Below, piece after piece: positions 1 through 7,320 of a stretch of DNA of 53,695 nucleotides (position 1 is its first letter; every line of letters begins with the position of its first letter). Both the position numbers and the translations under genes were made by a program. The stretch covers positions 1 to 53,695 of the forward strand of contig NZ_BHZE01000020.1 of NCBI RefSeq assembly GCF_003851885.1, written 5' to 3'. This DNA comes from Thermaurantimonas aggregans. GTDB lineage: Bacteria > Bacteroidota > Bacteroidia > Flavobacteriales > Schleiferiaceae. A model generated the notes under the pieces. The model did not search any database and was not told where the DNA came from. It saw only the letters and a program-made list of their open reading frames with translations.

Positions 1-50
1 TTGGTTAGGTTTATCGTTTTGGACTATGTGAATGCGCTGCCGCGCGGGCG

Positions 51-78
51 TTCCTTTTTGTCTTGACACAAAAAGGAA
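51..78. repeat. Perfect 11-bp inverted repeat, interspersed-repeat type
   Basis: TTCCTTTTTGT (51-61) and ACAAAAAGGAA (68-78) are exact reverse complements around a 6-base loop. The sequence just after it (79-92) partly repeats the motif as an aaccaaaaaggtcaag string. From memory, very similar strings are scattered through intergenic regions of many Bacteroidota genomes, so this is probably one copy of a dispersed repeat and not a terminator of a local gene. No gene is visible between 1 and 740. Confidence 0.6.
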
Positions 79-278
79 CCAAAAAGGTCAAGCCTGAAAA
101 CCTTTTCGCCACGACAGCTACGGCCGGTATTCTTTGCAGCGAAGCCGGAATGTCGGCCGGCAGACATGTGTGTACCTGATAGCTAATGTTTATGGCGGCC
201 TCGCCGGCTTCTTCCCTTACCCCACAGCGGGGAATGCCTGCCTTGTGTCGTAGGGCGAAAATGTTTTAAGGGCTTTTT

Positions 279-425
279 TTGCTCACTACCCCTCCCTGCC
301 CTTCCGACGAAAGCTCAGGGGAGATTTGTCGGGATATGGGGCTCTCTGTTGCCTTTGGCAACAAAGAGGGGGAGAATTCCCTCTTAAATCCGCTTGCCGG
401 ATTTAAGAGGGATTTAGGGTGAGTA
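279..425. repeat. MITE-like element with a perfect 14-bp palindrome
   Basis: CCCTCTTAAATCCG (379-392) and CGGATTTAAGAGGG (398-411) are exact inverted copies around a CTTGC loop. The wider block begins with CTCACTACCCCTCCC and ends with GGGATTTAGGGTGAG, so both ends carry a CTCAC-type terminus in inverted orientation. It has no coding capacity that looks real. The layout suits a small non-autonomous mobile element or dispersed palindromic repeat. The exact ends are inferred. Confidence 0.5.
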
Positions 426-540
426 TAATGCATCCGCATGTATCCCCAACTGAATCCGCGAAAATCCATGGCTACAGCCCATGTGCATGTGTTTTCCAAA
501 GAAATGTCCTTCGTTTTTGTTAAAGTTAAGGTTATTAAAA

Positions 541-690
541 GCGGCCGAAGGCTGCTGCCGCGTGAGGTGCCTGGAGGGTGACGGCGAAGCCGGCAGTGCG
601 CAGCGCAGCGAAGCACCGAGCGAACAGCGAGCCCGGAAGGGACCGACCCCCGGCGAAGGTGCTGAAAGCACCGTGCCGGGGGGCACGCCC
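541..690. repeat. GC-rich non-coding block, probable dispersed repeat
   Basis: This stretch of about 150 bases is strongly GC-rich (gcggccgaaggctgctgccg at its start, ggcacgccc at its end) in an otherwise AT-leaning genome. It contains short internal complementary pieces such as gaaggtgctgaaagcacc. Open frames cross it on both strands, but they are overlapping, low-complexity and R/P/G-rich, so I do not call a gene. Blocks of this kind ending in a GGCACGCCC string recur between genes in other Bacteroidota, as far as I recall. Its function is unknown. Confidence 0.45.
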
Positions 691-710
691 AAAAATCAAC
701 AACTTCTCAT

Positions 711-733
711 AAAAAAGCCCCTTAACGGGGCTT
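711..733 (-). terminator. Rho-independent terminator of the outer-membrane barrel gene
   Basis: AAGCCCC (715-721) pairs with GGGGCTT (727-733) around a 5-base loop. On the minus strand the hairpin is followed by a run of six T (711-716). It lies 8 bases past the stop of the minus-strand gene at 741-1343. Confidence 0.8.
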
Positions 734-740
734 GGATGTG

Positions 741-1343
741 TTAGAAAAATTTGTAACCGACGGAAAAGGTCCACAGTGACACACGTGAATCGGTTGGAAT
801 GTTTTGACCGCTCACATTTACCTGATTGGCAAATCTGGATAACCCCATTTCGTATCGGACTTCGGCCATCATCTTCCAGAAGTCCACTCCGAGACCTACC
901 TGGCCGCCAACGGTTCCATTACGAAGACCATTTTCGAGTACGTCGTTTGTGGAAGATACATTGTAGCTGAGCACGGGGCCAAGATTGGCTCTGACAGGAC
1001 CGAATTTTAGACCGAAGAGTACGGGAAAATCAAATCTGTTAACCGTAACCCTTGAGTTAGTGGTTTGGTTGTTTGACTGTCGCGCGCGGTATTCAACATT
1101 TACGGAAGAATAATAGGCCTCGATGCGGACCTGATAGGTGAGGAAGTTGATGGCACTGAAGAGACCTCCTTGAAATCCGTATCGCATATCGCCAGCCTGA
1201 AGAGATTCGATTACGTTGTTTGGGTTGTTTACATCATCCATATTGAGTCTGGTGGAGTTGAGGCCAAGCTTTACGCCGAAGTCAAACTGGGCTGTAGATA
1301 CATAGCCTAGAGTTATGAACAGGATAGTAGCTATTTTTTTCAT
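741..1343 (-). CDS. Outer-membrane beta-barrel protein (PorT-like)
   Basis: This 200-residue protein starts with a signal peptide (MKKIATILFITLGYVSTAQ, cleavage expected after A18). The rest is alternating hydrophobic and polar strands typical of the small 8-stranded barrels annotated as PorT or porin-family in Bacteroidota, and it ends in an aromatic residue (VGYKFF), as outer-membrane barrels do. Visible strands include FDFGVKLGLNSTRLN near the start and VRANLGPVLSYNVSS in the middle. It should sit in the outer membrane. A cargo or partner cannot be deduced. It is transcribed alone and followed by a clear terminator at 711-733. The gap to purC is 124 bases and shows no exact -7 box. Confidence 0.8.
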   Translation of the reverse strand: MKKIATILFITLGYVSTAQFDFGVKLGLNSTRLNMDDVNNPNNVIESLQAGDMRYGFQGGLFSAINFLTYQVRIEAYYSSVNVEYRARQSNNQTTNSRVTVNRFDFPVLFGLKFGPVRANLGPVLSYNVSSTNDVLENGLRNGTVGGQVGLGVDFWKMMAEVRYEMGLSRFANQVNVSGQNIPTDSRVSLWTFSVGYKFF

Positions 1344-1467
1344 ATGAAGAAAGGTTTAATAGTTGACGAAATAGACGAATTGTTTTATTAGGAGTTAGAG
1401 ATTGTTTACAAAAGCACTTTATCGAAGGCTGAATGTTGTATTTTTCTTATTGAGCTCTTTCAATTTC

Positions 1468-2394
1468 TCAAACGTTTTTGTTCAGGATCTCAACGAGTTC
1501 TTCTCGCGTTGGATAATGGAACCGGTTAAAGGATTGGCCAGTGATGATTTCAAAAAGCTGTATGTAACGTTGACTAATTTCTTCAACTTTTTGATCGGTC
1601 ATCTCTGGGATTACATCCTCCGGCCGGCCCTGAAAGCCATTTTCTATGAGCCATTGGCGGACGAATTCTTTTGAGAGCTGTTGCTGTGGCTCGCCTCGGT
1701 GCTGTCGCTCTTTATATCCGTCAGCATAAAAGTATCGCGATGAGTCGGGGGTGTGTACTTCATCGATCAGGATGATGCGGCCTGAGCTGTCTTTGCCAAA
1801 TTCGTATTTGGTATCGACTAAGATGAGTCCGCGCTCGGCGGCCATTCGGGTGCCGATGTTGAAGAGAGTCAGAGCATAATGTTTGAGAATCTCCCACTCC
1901 TCAGCGGTGGCCAAGCCGCGCGCCAGGATATCGTCGGCTGAGATATCTTGGTCGTGGGTACCGACGGCTTCCTTGGTAGTAGGGGTGATAATAGGCTGTG
2001 GTAGTGGGTCATTTTCGCGAAGGCCATCGGGCAACGGTACCCCGCAGAGGGAGCGTTTTCCACTCTTATAGGTACGCCAGGCATGGCCGGCGAGGTAACC
2101 GCGGACGACCATTTCGATTTTAAAAGGTTTAGCAGCTTTTCCAATGCTTACAAAGGGCAGTGGGCTGTGCTCGTACCAATTGGGTACCTGAGCAGATGTG
2201 GCTTTGAGAAAGTGTGCAGCAATGCCGTTTAGAACAGCACCTTTGTAGGGAATTGGGCGCGGAAGAATTACATCAAAGGCTGAGATCCGGTCGCTGGCGA
2301 CCATGAGGATTTTGTCGTTTTCGAGAAAGTACACGTCGCGGACTTTGCCACGATAGAAGGATTTGAGGCCTTTGATAGGCAGAGGGTCTGTCAT
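1468..2394 (-). CDS. purC: Phosphoribosylaminoimidazole-succinocarboxamide synthase
   Basis: SAICAR synthase joins CAIR and aspartate with ATP in de novo purine synthesis (cytoplasm). The 308-residue protein shows the family landmarks: GKVRDVYFLENDKILMVASD near residue 16, the DRISAFD motif, EMVVRGYLAGHAW with the conserved arginine, GLILVDTKYEFG and the DEVHTPDSSRY motif near residue 215. The length fits the longer PurC form of Bacteroidota and yeast rather than the 240-residue E. coli form. The start is an ATG 12 bases after the phoH stop, so the two genes are probably co-transcribed, phoH first. Confidence 0.95.
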   Translation of the reverse strand: MTDPLPIKGLKSFYRGKVRDVYFLENDKILMVASDRISAFDVILPRPIPYKGAVLNGIAAHFLKATSAQVPNWYEHSPLPFVSIGKAAKPFKIEMVVRGYLAGHAWRTYKSGKRSLCGVPLPDGLRENDPLPQPIITPTTKEAVGTHDQDISADDILARGLATAEEWEILKHYALTLFNIGTRMAAERGLILVDTKYEFGKDSSGRIILIDEVHTPDSSRYFYADGYKERQHRGEPQQQLSKEFVRQWLIENGFQGRPEDVIPEMTDQKVEEISQRYIQLFEIITGQSFNRFHYPTREELVEILNKNV

Positions 2395-2406
2395 GGGGTA
2401 AGGGGT

Positions 2407-3402
2407 TCAGATTTGGCTGAGGTCTTCGCGGTGATCGGGATGGAGTTTTTCGGATTCAATCTGTCGGTACTCCTGGATGATTCTTTTGACCAGCTTATGG
2501 CGAATTACGTCTTTATCGTCGAGTTTTACGATGGCAATGTCTTCGATGTTTTTGAGTATTTTCAAGGCTTGAACAAGTCCTGAGCGTTGATTTTTAGGCA
2601 GATCGATCTGGGTAAAATCTCCGGTGATTACAAACTTAGCCGAGCGGCCCATGCGGGTGAGAAACATTTTCATCTGAGCTTCGGTGGTATTTTGAGCCTC
2701 GTCGAGTATGACGAAGGCATTGTCAAGCGTACGGCCGCGCATGAAAGCCAAAGGAGCAATCTGTATGACACCCGACTCAATGTACATGGCGAGTTTTTCA
2801 TGGGGAATCATATCAAGCAGGGCGTCATAGAGAGGTTGAAGGTAGGGATCGAGTTTTTCTTTGAGATCGCCCGGTAAGAAGCCCAGATTTTCGCCGGCTT
2901 CTACTGCCGGCCTGGTGAGAATGATGCGCTTGACCTGTTTGTTTTTTAATGCCCGAACAGCAAGCGCTACAGCAGTATAGGTTTTACCGGTACCCGCCGG
3001 ACCCACAGCGAAGACCATATCGCTTTTTTCCACTGCTTCGACAATGCGCTGTTGATTGGGCGTCTGGGCCTTAATGAGATGTCCATTGACGCCATACACA
3101 AGCACTTTCTCGCCGGCTGAATCGCTCATCATGCGGTTGCGCTCCTCAGCTGATGAGGTTAGTATGCGCTCCAACTGATTTTCAGAGAGCGATTGATATT
3201 TTTCGAAGTGCATAAGAAGATATTCGATTTTGGCTTCGAAATCCATCAGCACATCCTCGGGCCCAGTAGCTTTAAGCTCATTGCCGCGAGCAGTGATTTT
3301 GAGCGTTGGGTAATAGGATTGGATGATTTGCAGGTAACGATTATTGTTGCCATACACGCGACTTGGCAACGATTTCTGAAGCTCAAGGAGTTTCTCAGTC
3401 AA
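2407..3402 (-). CDS. PhoH family P-loop ATPase
   Basis: A cytoplasmic PhoH-like ATPase of 331 residues. The PhoH/RecD-like NTPase domain covers about residues 120-320: Walker A GPAGTGKTYTA near residue 137, then RPAVEAGENLGFLPGDL, and Walker B ILDEAQNT near residue 233. The N-terminal 110 residues carry a KH-like RNA-binding segment (ITARGNELKATGPED). The family is linked to RNA metabolism and phosphate starvation, but its precise activity is unsettled. The start is read as TTG at 3402. No ATG nearby preserves the N-terminal segment that family members share. It heads a phoH-purC transcript. A 105-base gap separates it from the divergent SAM-hydrolase gene. Confidence 0.92.
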   Translation of the reverse strand: MTEKLLELQKSLPSRVYGNNNRYLQIIQSYYPTLKITARGNELKATGPEDVLMDFEAKIEYLLMHFEKYQSLSENQLERILTSSAEERNRMMSDSAGEKVLVYGVNGHLIKAQTPNQQRIVEAVEKSDMVFAVGPAGTGKTYTAVALAVRALKNKQVKRIILTRPAVEAGENLGFLPGDLKEKLDPYLQPLYDALLDMIPHEKLAMYIESGVIQIAPLAFMRGRTLDNAFVILDEAQNTTEAQMKMFLTRMGRSAKFVITGDFTQIDLPKNQRSGLVQALKILKNIEDIAIVKLDDKDVIRHKLVKRIIQEYRQIESEKLHPDHREDLSQI

Positions 3403-3449
3403 TGAAAAAGGTATTAAAAATCAGGTTCTATTTCGTAATGGGTTACGCG

Positions 3450-3457
3450 TAACTTTG
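3450..3457 (+). promoter_or_regulatory. -7 box (TAACTTTG) of the six-gene plus-strand operon
   Basis: TAACTTTG matches the Bacteroidota sigma-ABfr -7 consensus TAnnTTTG exactly. It lies 50 bases before the ATG at 3508. I cannot see a convincing -33 TTTG at the right spacing. Confidence 0.5.
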
Positions 3458-3507
3458 TTTGCAAAATAACAATCTTTCTCTGAATTAAAAAAAGCCCTTA
3501 ACTTCAG

Positions 3508-4341
3508 ATGCCTTTAATCACCCTCACATCCGACTATGGATTGCGCGACCATTATGTAGGTGCTCTTAAGGCATTAATTTATCAATATCACGAATCGGCT
3601 AAAATCATCGATATTTCGCATCAGATATCTACCTTCAAGGTATCGGAAGCTGCAGCCGTACTGCTCTTCGCTAGGCAATACTTTCCAGAGAACAGTGTGC
3701 ACATCGTCTGCATAGACGAAAATCCGGTAAGCGAAGCCGCCTCAAGCCGAATTTTAGCGGGCTACATTGAGGGCCAGTATTACATCACCGCTGATAATGG
3801 CTTTTTAGGGTATATAAACTTCCATAAGACAGCAGCTAAAGTGGTAGAAATTCCCATAGATGCTAACGACCGCATCAGTTGGCGTGCCCATACGATGGCA
3901 AAAGCAGCTGCAGCCATTGCAAAAGAGATAGACTTGGAACAAATCGGCTATGACTCCGGCGAGTACCTGTCAAATGGCTTTCCACATCCGTATTTTCGAA
4001 ATAACGAAACTCAACTTTTGGCTCAAGTGATTTACATCGACGAGTATGGCAATATTTTAACCAATGTGCACAAGCGCTATTTTGAGAAAAACTTTCAACG
4101 TTCGTCGTTTGAGATTAAAATTCGCAACAACGCTATTCGCAAACTGGTAACAGGCTACCAAGAGCTGAAGACCAGAAATACAGGTGAGGCATTTGCACTG
4201 TTTAATGCAGCCGGATTTCTTGAAATTGGCCTAATTAACAGTGCTAATGTACATCAGCCCAAGGGCTATGCACGAAGCCTTGGCGCTGATAAATTGTTGG
4301 GAGTAAAAACCGGAGATACTATAACAATAGACTTTCAATGA
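3508..4341 (+). CDS. SAM hydroxide adenosyltransferase (DUF62) family protein
   Basis: A 277-residue member of the SAM hydrolase/halogenase (DUF62) family. Characterised members outside specialised halogenases split S-adenosylmethionine into adenosine and methionine with water. Visible features are the N-terminal TLTSDYG and HYVGALK motifs, IIDISHQI at 33-40, and DNGFLGY at 96-102. The family's Asp-Arg-His triad is plausibly D70, R81 and H128 here, but the surrounding VDPGVG and FHGRD motifs are altered (CIDENP and WRAHTM), so activity is inferred. The C-terminal half looks like the usual beta-barrel domain. The ATG start opens a six-gene run, and the stop overlaps the next start by 4 bases. 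Confidence 0.82.
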   Translation: MPLITLTSDYGLRDHYVGALKALIYQYHESAKIIDISHQISTFKVSEAAAVLLFARQYFPENSVHIVCIDENPVSEAASSRILAGYIEGQYYITADNGFLGYINFHKTAAKVVEIPIDANDRISWRAHTMAKAAAAIAKEIDLEQIGYDSGEYLSNGFPHPYFRNNETQLLAQVIYIDEYGNILTNVHKRYFEKNFQRSSFEIKIRNNAIRKLVTGYQELKTRNTGEAFALFNAAGFLEIGLINSANVHQPKGYARSLGADKLLGVKTGDTITIDFQ

Positions 4342-4628
4342 TTCGAATTGTAAAAATGACTTTTAGGCCCGAGACTGTTACTGAATTTTTAACCATTTTC
4401 GAACAATCCAAAGAAAAAATTCGCCAACAGCCGGGCTGTCATTCACTGAAGCTTGTAAACGACAAAGAGAACTCCAACGTGTTTTTTACAATTTCAGAAT
4501 GGGAGCATCAGGACTTTCTGGAACAATATCGCCGAAGTGAACTTTTTAATACTGTTTGGGCGGCCACAAAAGCCCTCTTTGCCGACAAGCCAGAAGCCTG
4601 GTCAGTAGATGTGTTATATGATTTGTAA
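4338..4628 (+). CDS. Antibiotic biosynthesis monooxygenase (ABM) fold protein
   Basis: A 96-residue single ABM/dimeric alpha-beta barrel domain. Recognisable are the opening IVKMTFRPETVTEFLTIFEQ, the central PGCHSLKLVND, and ISEWEHQDFLEQYRRSELF, which matches the typical W-x3-A/D-x2-H/Y segment. This fold includes quinol monooxygenases (YgiN), IsdG-type haem oxygenases and many proteins of unknown function. No substrate can be assigned. Its ATG overlaps the stop of the SAM-hydrolase gene (ATGA), which implies translational coupling. A ChaN-like haem-binding protein follows 10 bases later, so a haem link is possible but is only an inference. Confidence 0.8.
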   Translation: MIRIVKMTFRPETVTEFLTIFEQSKEKIRQQPGCHSLKLVNDKENSNVFFTISEWEHQDFLEQYRRSELFNTVWAATKALFADKPEAWSVDVLYDL

Positions 4629-4638
4629 AGATTCTTGA

Positions 4639-5508
4639 ATGAAGCGAAAAACCATTCTTCCCCTTTTTATTGCCATAACCATGAGTGTGTTCACATGGGG
4701 TCAACAAAATCCTTTGCTTTATAAAATTTTCGATAAAAACGGAAAATCCATCCGTTGGGAAAAAGTGCTGAAAAAAGCAGATGAGGCAGAAGTTGTATTT
4801 TTTGGCGAATACCACGACGATCCTGTTATTCACTATCTTCAGTTGCAACTTCTCCATCACTTGGTCGAGTCTGAAGAAAAGCTCGCTCTGGGACTGGAGA
4901 TGTTTGAGTGGCAAGATGCGGAACTGCTGAATGCCTACATGAACGGCAAAATCGATCAAAAAACCTTTACCAGCGAGGCAAAATCCCTTTGGCCAAATTA
5001 CAGGACAGACTACAGCCCTATGGTAGAACTTGCAAAGCGCAAAGGAGTAGCTGTATTTGCCTCTAATGTTCCACGTGCATGGGCCTCGGCTGTATTCAAG
5101 GGGGGTTTTGAGGCTTTGGATTCGATTTATTCGGAACTGAAACAATACCTACCACCTCTACCCATTCCGTACGAAAGCCAACTTCCTGGCTACCGCAATA
5201 TGCTGAAAATGGCACATGGTCACGGAGGTGAAAATTTGCCAAAGGCTCAGGCATTGAAAGACGCTTCAATGGCCTGGAGTGTAGTACAGCATCTTGAAAA
5301 AGGCTTTAAAATCCTTCATCTAAACGGTACGTATCACACCAACAATTTTGAAGGCATTATCTGGTATTTGGAAAAATATCGGCCTAAGACGCGATACTTC
5401 ACTATTGCAATGGTACGACAGGCCGATGTACGGTCATTGAAAAGGGATTTTCGAGGCCTGGCTGATGTAATCATTGCAGTGCCCGACGATATGATTCGCA
5501 CCCATTGA
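4639..5508 (+). CDS. ChaN-family (TIKI superfamily) haem-binding exported protein
   Basis: This 289-residue protein has a signal peptide (MKRKTILPLFIAITMSVFTWGQ) with no lipobox cysteine, so it is probably periplasmic. It carries the ChaN/TIKI signature: VVFFGEYHDD near residue 53 (the G-E-x-H motif), LGLEMFEWQD near residue 78, and HLNGTYHTNNF near residue 230. Campylobacter ChaN binds haem between two monomers and is tied to iron uptake. TIKI relatives are metalloproteases, so the role here is open. It sits third in the SAM-hydrolase operon. The next gene's ATG lies 11 bases past its stop. Confidence 0.85.
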   Translation: MKRKTILPLFIAITMSVFTWGQQNPLLYKIFDKNGKSIRWEKVLKKADEAEVVFFGEYHDDPVIHYLQLQLLHHLVESEEKLALGLEMFEWQDAELLNAYMNGKIDQKTFTSEAKSLWPNYRTDYSPMVELAKRKGVAVFASNVPRAWASAVFKGGFEALDSIYSELKQYLPPLPIPYESQLPGYRNMLKMAHGHGGENLPKAQALKDASMAWSVVQHLEKGFKILHLNGTYHTNNFEGIIWYLEKYRPKTRYFTIAMVRQADVRSLKRDFRGLADVIIAVPDDMIRTH

Positions 5509-5519
5509 TTGTGCCTCTA

Positions 5520-6338
5520 ATGAAAACTCTGCTGGTATTCGCGCATTGGGAGGAAGCCAAGAGTGTCGTTCAAAACTTCGACGCCAAATTGTCATCTTCT
5601 CCGTCATTTTTTCGCAAGTACTCAAATGACCAAATAGATATTCTTGTAACGGGTATGGGTATCCTAAATATGCAAGCCGCAGTGGTTCACTATTTTTCAA
5701 CGGAATCTACAGCTGATTGTGCCCTTAATGTTGGTTTGGCTGGCAGCGCTTTGAAGACATTGCACAGCTGGTTTGCGGCATCGAGTATACACTGTGACCC
5801 ATTTAAAACACATTACCCAGATCCTATCTTTTCAAAATTGCCCTATGCCACTCTCCATACTGTTCATCAGCCGGCCACCGAATCTGAAATGAAAAATCAG
5901 CCCGATAGCCTTTTTGATATGGAAGGTTACGGCTTTGTTTCAGGTGCAAAGCGGTTTCTTCAAAATCACCAATTCCATCTATTAAAATTCGTCAGCGATC
6001 ACGACGGAAAATCAGAGTCCATTAAAAAATCCCTTAATGCCTACAACGATTCGGTGATTAAGGCTATTGAAACGGCTTTGGCAGAGATACATCACGCCAT
6101 TTCTCTCACAGGCGACCGGCGATTGTATCACGACCTGGAAACCGCAATCAAAAACTTTTCAAACAAGCAAAAACTGAGCTTCACACAGACCCAACAGCTC
6201 TTGGAGCATTGTGTGTATCTGGTAAACGTGGAACAAAAACTAAGGGTAGATTCGGTATTGGCGGACAGCTATTTGAACATTCCGGACAGAGATAGAAGAT
6301 TTAAAGAAATCTGCAAAAGACTATACGCCGATGAATAA
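5520..6338 (+). CDS. Nucleoside phosphorylase-like protein with C-terminal extension
   Basis: A 272-residue protein. The first 170 residues follow the PNP/MTAN pattern: LLVFAHWEEA at the N-terminus (as in the E-containing opening of MTAN), TGMGILNMQAA at 44-54, NVGLAGS at 70-76, DMEGYGF at 133-139 and KFVSDHDGK near 156-164. E135 and D160 fall where nucleosidases keep their ribose-binding Glu and catalytic Asp. The rest, about 100 residues, is predicted helical and charged and is longer than in MTAN (about 230 residues in total). The enzyme may cleave an adenosine-type nucleoside. Substrate identity is inferred only from the fold and from the neighbouring SAM-related genes. I chose ATG 5520 over a TTG that overlaps the chaN stop. 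It overlaps the next gene by 8 bases. Confidence 0.75.
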   Translation: MKTLLVFAHWEEAKSVVQNFDAKLSSSPSFFRKYSNDQIDILVTGMGILNMQAAVVHYFSTESTADCALNVGLAGSALKTLHSWFAASSIHCDPFKTHYPDPIFSKLPYATLHTVHQPATESEMKNQPDSLFDMEGYGFVSGAKRFLQNHQFHLLKFVSDHDGKSESIKKSLNAYNDSVIKAIETALAEIHHAISLTGDRRLYHDLETAIKNFSNKQKLSFTQTQQLLEHCVYLVNVEQKLRVDSVLADSYLNIPDRDRRFKEICKRLYADE

Positions 6339-7320
6339 GCGGATAGTATACATCGAAAGACAACTGCTGAATCACAGCGGTGTGCGCAGAATTTTAGATA
6401 AAATAAAACCAAGCGCAGTGGAGTGGATAGAGCACTACAAAGAGGTACTCAACCAGCGCGGGGGCAATTGGCGATTACAGAAGCAATATCAATCTCTCAT
6501 TTTGGCTCATAGGAAAGATGCCTTCTACTACGAAGCCAGCCCATTGACCCACTCGATTGAATTCAAGCATTTTTATTACAACACTTTAGCCATTAACTGC
6601 CTCTATGATTGTGAGTATTGCTACCTGCAAGGCATGTTTAATACCCCTCATCTGGTATTATTTCTTAACAACAACGATTTTATTAAGGCAGCTGATACTC
6701 TTTCGCAGCGATTACAAAAGCCTTTTTACATGGCATTATCGTACGATACCGACTTGCCGGCTGTGGAACATTTGTATCCGTATTGCGATGAATGGATACG
6801 CTATGCCGAAACAAATCCATTGATCACCATTGAAATCCGAACCAAAAGCAGCATAACATCCTTCTTTGCCAATAAAAATCCTGTAAACAACGTCGTGCTC
6901 TCCTGGAGTGTGAATCCTGAAGATATTGCCAGGCGTTTTGAACCCCTGACCCCCTCCCCTGCCGTGCGAATAAAAGCTGCCTCTCAAGCTCATGAAATGG
7001 GTTGGCCAGTGATGCTTTGTATTGATCCCATCGTTTACACGAGGGATTTTAATGCAGTATACAGCACATTTATTTCCAACTTGAGAAAATACTTTGATCC
7101 AATCCGGCTCTATGGCATCAGTATCGGCACTATGCGCATGAACACAGATTATCTAACCAACATTCGGAATCAGCGCCCTGATAGCCAATTATTATGGTAC
7201 CCATTTGAGCGCAAAAATGGGCACGCATTTTATCCGAAAGAGGTGCGGCAAGAACTCGTGGAAACTGTAACTAATGCGCTGAAAAAAGAAGGTTTTAATC
7301 GAATTTTCGTGTATGACTGA
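6331..7320 (+). CDS. Spore photoproduct lyase-like radical SAM protein
   Basis: This 329-residue protein resembles SplB along its whole length. The radical-SAM cluster ligands are C90, C94 and C97 in NCLYDCEYCYLQG, the SPL-type CxxxCxxC spacing, with Y96 and Y98 kept. TIEIRTKSS and VVLSWSVNPEDIARRFE further on are also SPL-like. The segment that carries the hydrogen-donor Cys (C140/C141) in real lyases reads LSYDTDLPAVEH here, with Y138 in that place and no Cys until C152. The organism shows no sign of sporulation. A repair role or another radical reaction on nucleic acid or a nucleotide are both possible. It overlaps the genes on both sides (8 bases each), which implies coupled translation. 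Confidence 0.85.
   Translation: MNKRIVYIERQLLNHSGVRRILDKIKPSAVEWIEHYKEVLNQRGGNWRLQKQYQSLILAHRKDAFYYEASPLTHSIEFKHFYYNTLAINCLYDCEYCYLQGMFNTPHLVLFLNNNDFIKAADTLSQRLQKPFYMALSYDTDLPAVEHLYPYCDEWIRYAETNPLITIEIRTKSSITSFFANKNPVNNVVLSWSVNPEDIARRFEPLTPSPAVRIKAASQAHEMGWPVMLCIDPIVYTRDFNAVYSTFISNLRKYFDPIRLYGISIGTMRMNTDYLTNIRNQRPDSQLLWYPFERKNGHAFYPKEVRQELVETVTNALKKEGFNRIFVYD

Noticed and set aside
481-774. Overlapping frames in the GC-rich block
   Set aside because: The frames on both strands are compositionally driven by the GC-rich repeat and have no homologous look.
4546-5145. Open frame of 199 codons on the minus strand
   Set aside because: It is antisense to the end of the ABM gene and most of the ChaN-like gene, both of which have clear family motifs.
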